DNA of 64,000 nucleotides from DIGJ01 sp041739345 (GTDB taxonomy: Bacteria; Bacillota; Clostridia; Lachnospirales; Lachnospiraceae): NCBI GenBank assembly GCA_041739345.1, contig JBGSNZ010000036.1:122344-186343 (forward strand). The letters are read 5' to 3'. The notes under the pieces were generated by a model. It saw only the letters and a program-made list of their open reading frames with translations. It was not told where the DNA came from and did no database searches. Made by a program: the position numbers and the translations under genes. Below, in pieces: positions 63,790-64,000 of this stretch (the first letter of the stretch is position 1; each line of letters opens with the position of its first letter).

Positions 63790-64000
63790 CTAATAAAAAA
63801 ATAAGAGTAAAAATGGCTTCATTTTTCCCATTTTTACTCTTATTTTTTTCATATTTTTTAGATGGGTTTTATATCCGTAGAAACTCCTGGTCCTTGTTTT
63901 GTGACCAATACGAGCGTCTTTATCGATGCTATAATGGTACGTATCGGCAAGATCTTCTATCATTTCCTGCAAAAGTTCCGCATCTTCACGAATGGCTGGA
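63790..64000 (-). pseudogene. IS1182-like transposase fragment, 3' end lost
   Basis: The frame enters from the right edge (PAIREDAEL) and matches IS1182-family transposases through DARIGHKTRTRSFYGYKTHL, a core transposase motif. After KTHLKN the match ends and the frame runs for 20 codons through a perfect 22-bp hairpin to a stop. The catalytic second half is missing, so the element cannot move. The rest of the gene lies outside the window. Confidence 0.75.
63795..63849. terminator. Perfect 22-bp hairpin in the transposase remnant
   Basis: 63795-63816 pairs with 63828-63849 without a mismatch around an 11-nt loop. A and T runs of seven at the ends make it a bidirectional terminator. Confidence 0.8.

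Noticed and set aside
1..64000. Prophage, toxin-antitoxin or anti-phage defence cluster
   Set aside because: No integrase, capsid, restriction, CBASS, Thoeris or similar genes were recognised; nearly all genes are metabolic, sporulation or regulatory.

Overview
The window is low-GC Firmicute DNA, most likely from a spore-forming member of the Lachnospiraceae (Clostridia), possibly close to Lachnoclostridium phytofermentans. The evidence is AT-rich intergenic DNA, strong GGAGG ribosome binding sites, spore genes (gpr, spoIIP, a GerMN lipoprotein), a CIRCE/HrcA heat-shock operon, a glmS ribozyme and a very large secreted modular glycosidase. The species is an inference. No prophage, CRISPR array, rRNA operon or recognisable defence system was seen.

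Layout. 1-1.9 kb (+) holds small cysteine-rich proteins (a DUF326 copper-binding fragment and a DUF1540 protein), a 21-codon micro-ORF with its own terminator, a ParB-like protein and a 268-bp imperfect palindromic repeat. 1.9-31.3 kb (-) is a long housekeeping array. In transcription order it runs: an XRE regulator, a YdcZ-type transporter, comEA, a two-component pair, a GerMN lipoprotein, comEC, a 2187-aa GH2 beta-galactosidase, holA, tRNA-Ser(CGA), rpsT, gpr, spoIIP, lepA, hemW, a HAD phosphatase, hrcA-grpE-dnaK-dnaJ and a secreted 5'-nucleotidase. 31.5-41.5 kb holds a diguanylate cyclase, the arginine operon argCJBD (-) with divergent argG (+), then the glmS ribozyme with glmS, and metF. 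41.5-47.6 kb (mostly -) holds a secreted glycoside-hydrolase-like lipoprotein, an HD-GYP response regulator with its histidine kinase, an XRE regulator, a SEC-C protein, a small membrane protein and a Nudix hydrolase. 47.7-48.6 kb (+) is a DEDD exonuclease with a BRCT domain. 48.6-60.2 kb (-) is a close-packed run: MFS transporter, glgB, ABC transporter pair, larB-larC, aldo/keto reductase, 2-hydroxyacid dehydrogenase and two CobW-type GTPases. 60.4-63.5 kb (+) holds a DHFR-like reductase, a TetR regulator and oleate hydratase. The window ends in a truncated IS1182-like transposase.

How the genes fit together. HrcA-CIRCE controls the chaperone operon. ArgCJBD makes ornithine from N-acetylglutamate, and ArgG continues towards arginine. 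The glmS ribozyme sets GlcN6P supply. The GGDEF and HD-GYP proteins form a small c-di-GMP signalling set. LarB/LarC and the two COG0523 GTPases suggest metal handling (nickel or zinc) in the 48.6-54.9 kb region.

Points most worth a second look: an exact 16-bp inverted repeat that would lock the gpr start codon in a stem; an apparent AUU start for comEC; a COG0523-YcgQ (DUF1980) fusion with lost GTPase motifs; the 268-bp palindrome; the stand-alone 21-codon ORF; a perfect palindrome inside the promoter of the c-di-GMP sensor operon; and a kinase with a C-terminal domain that resembles Hpt but lacks the histidine. I found no clearly new multi-gene system.
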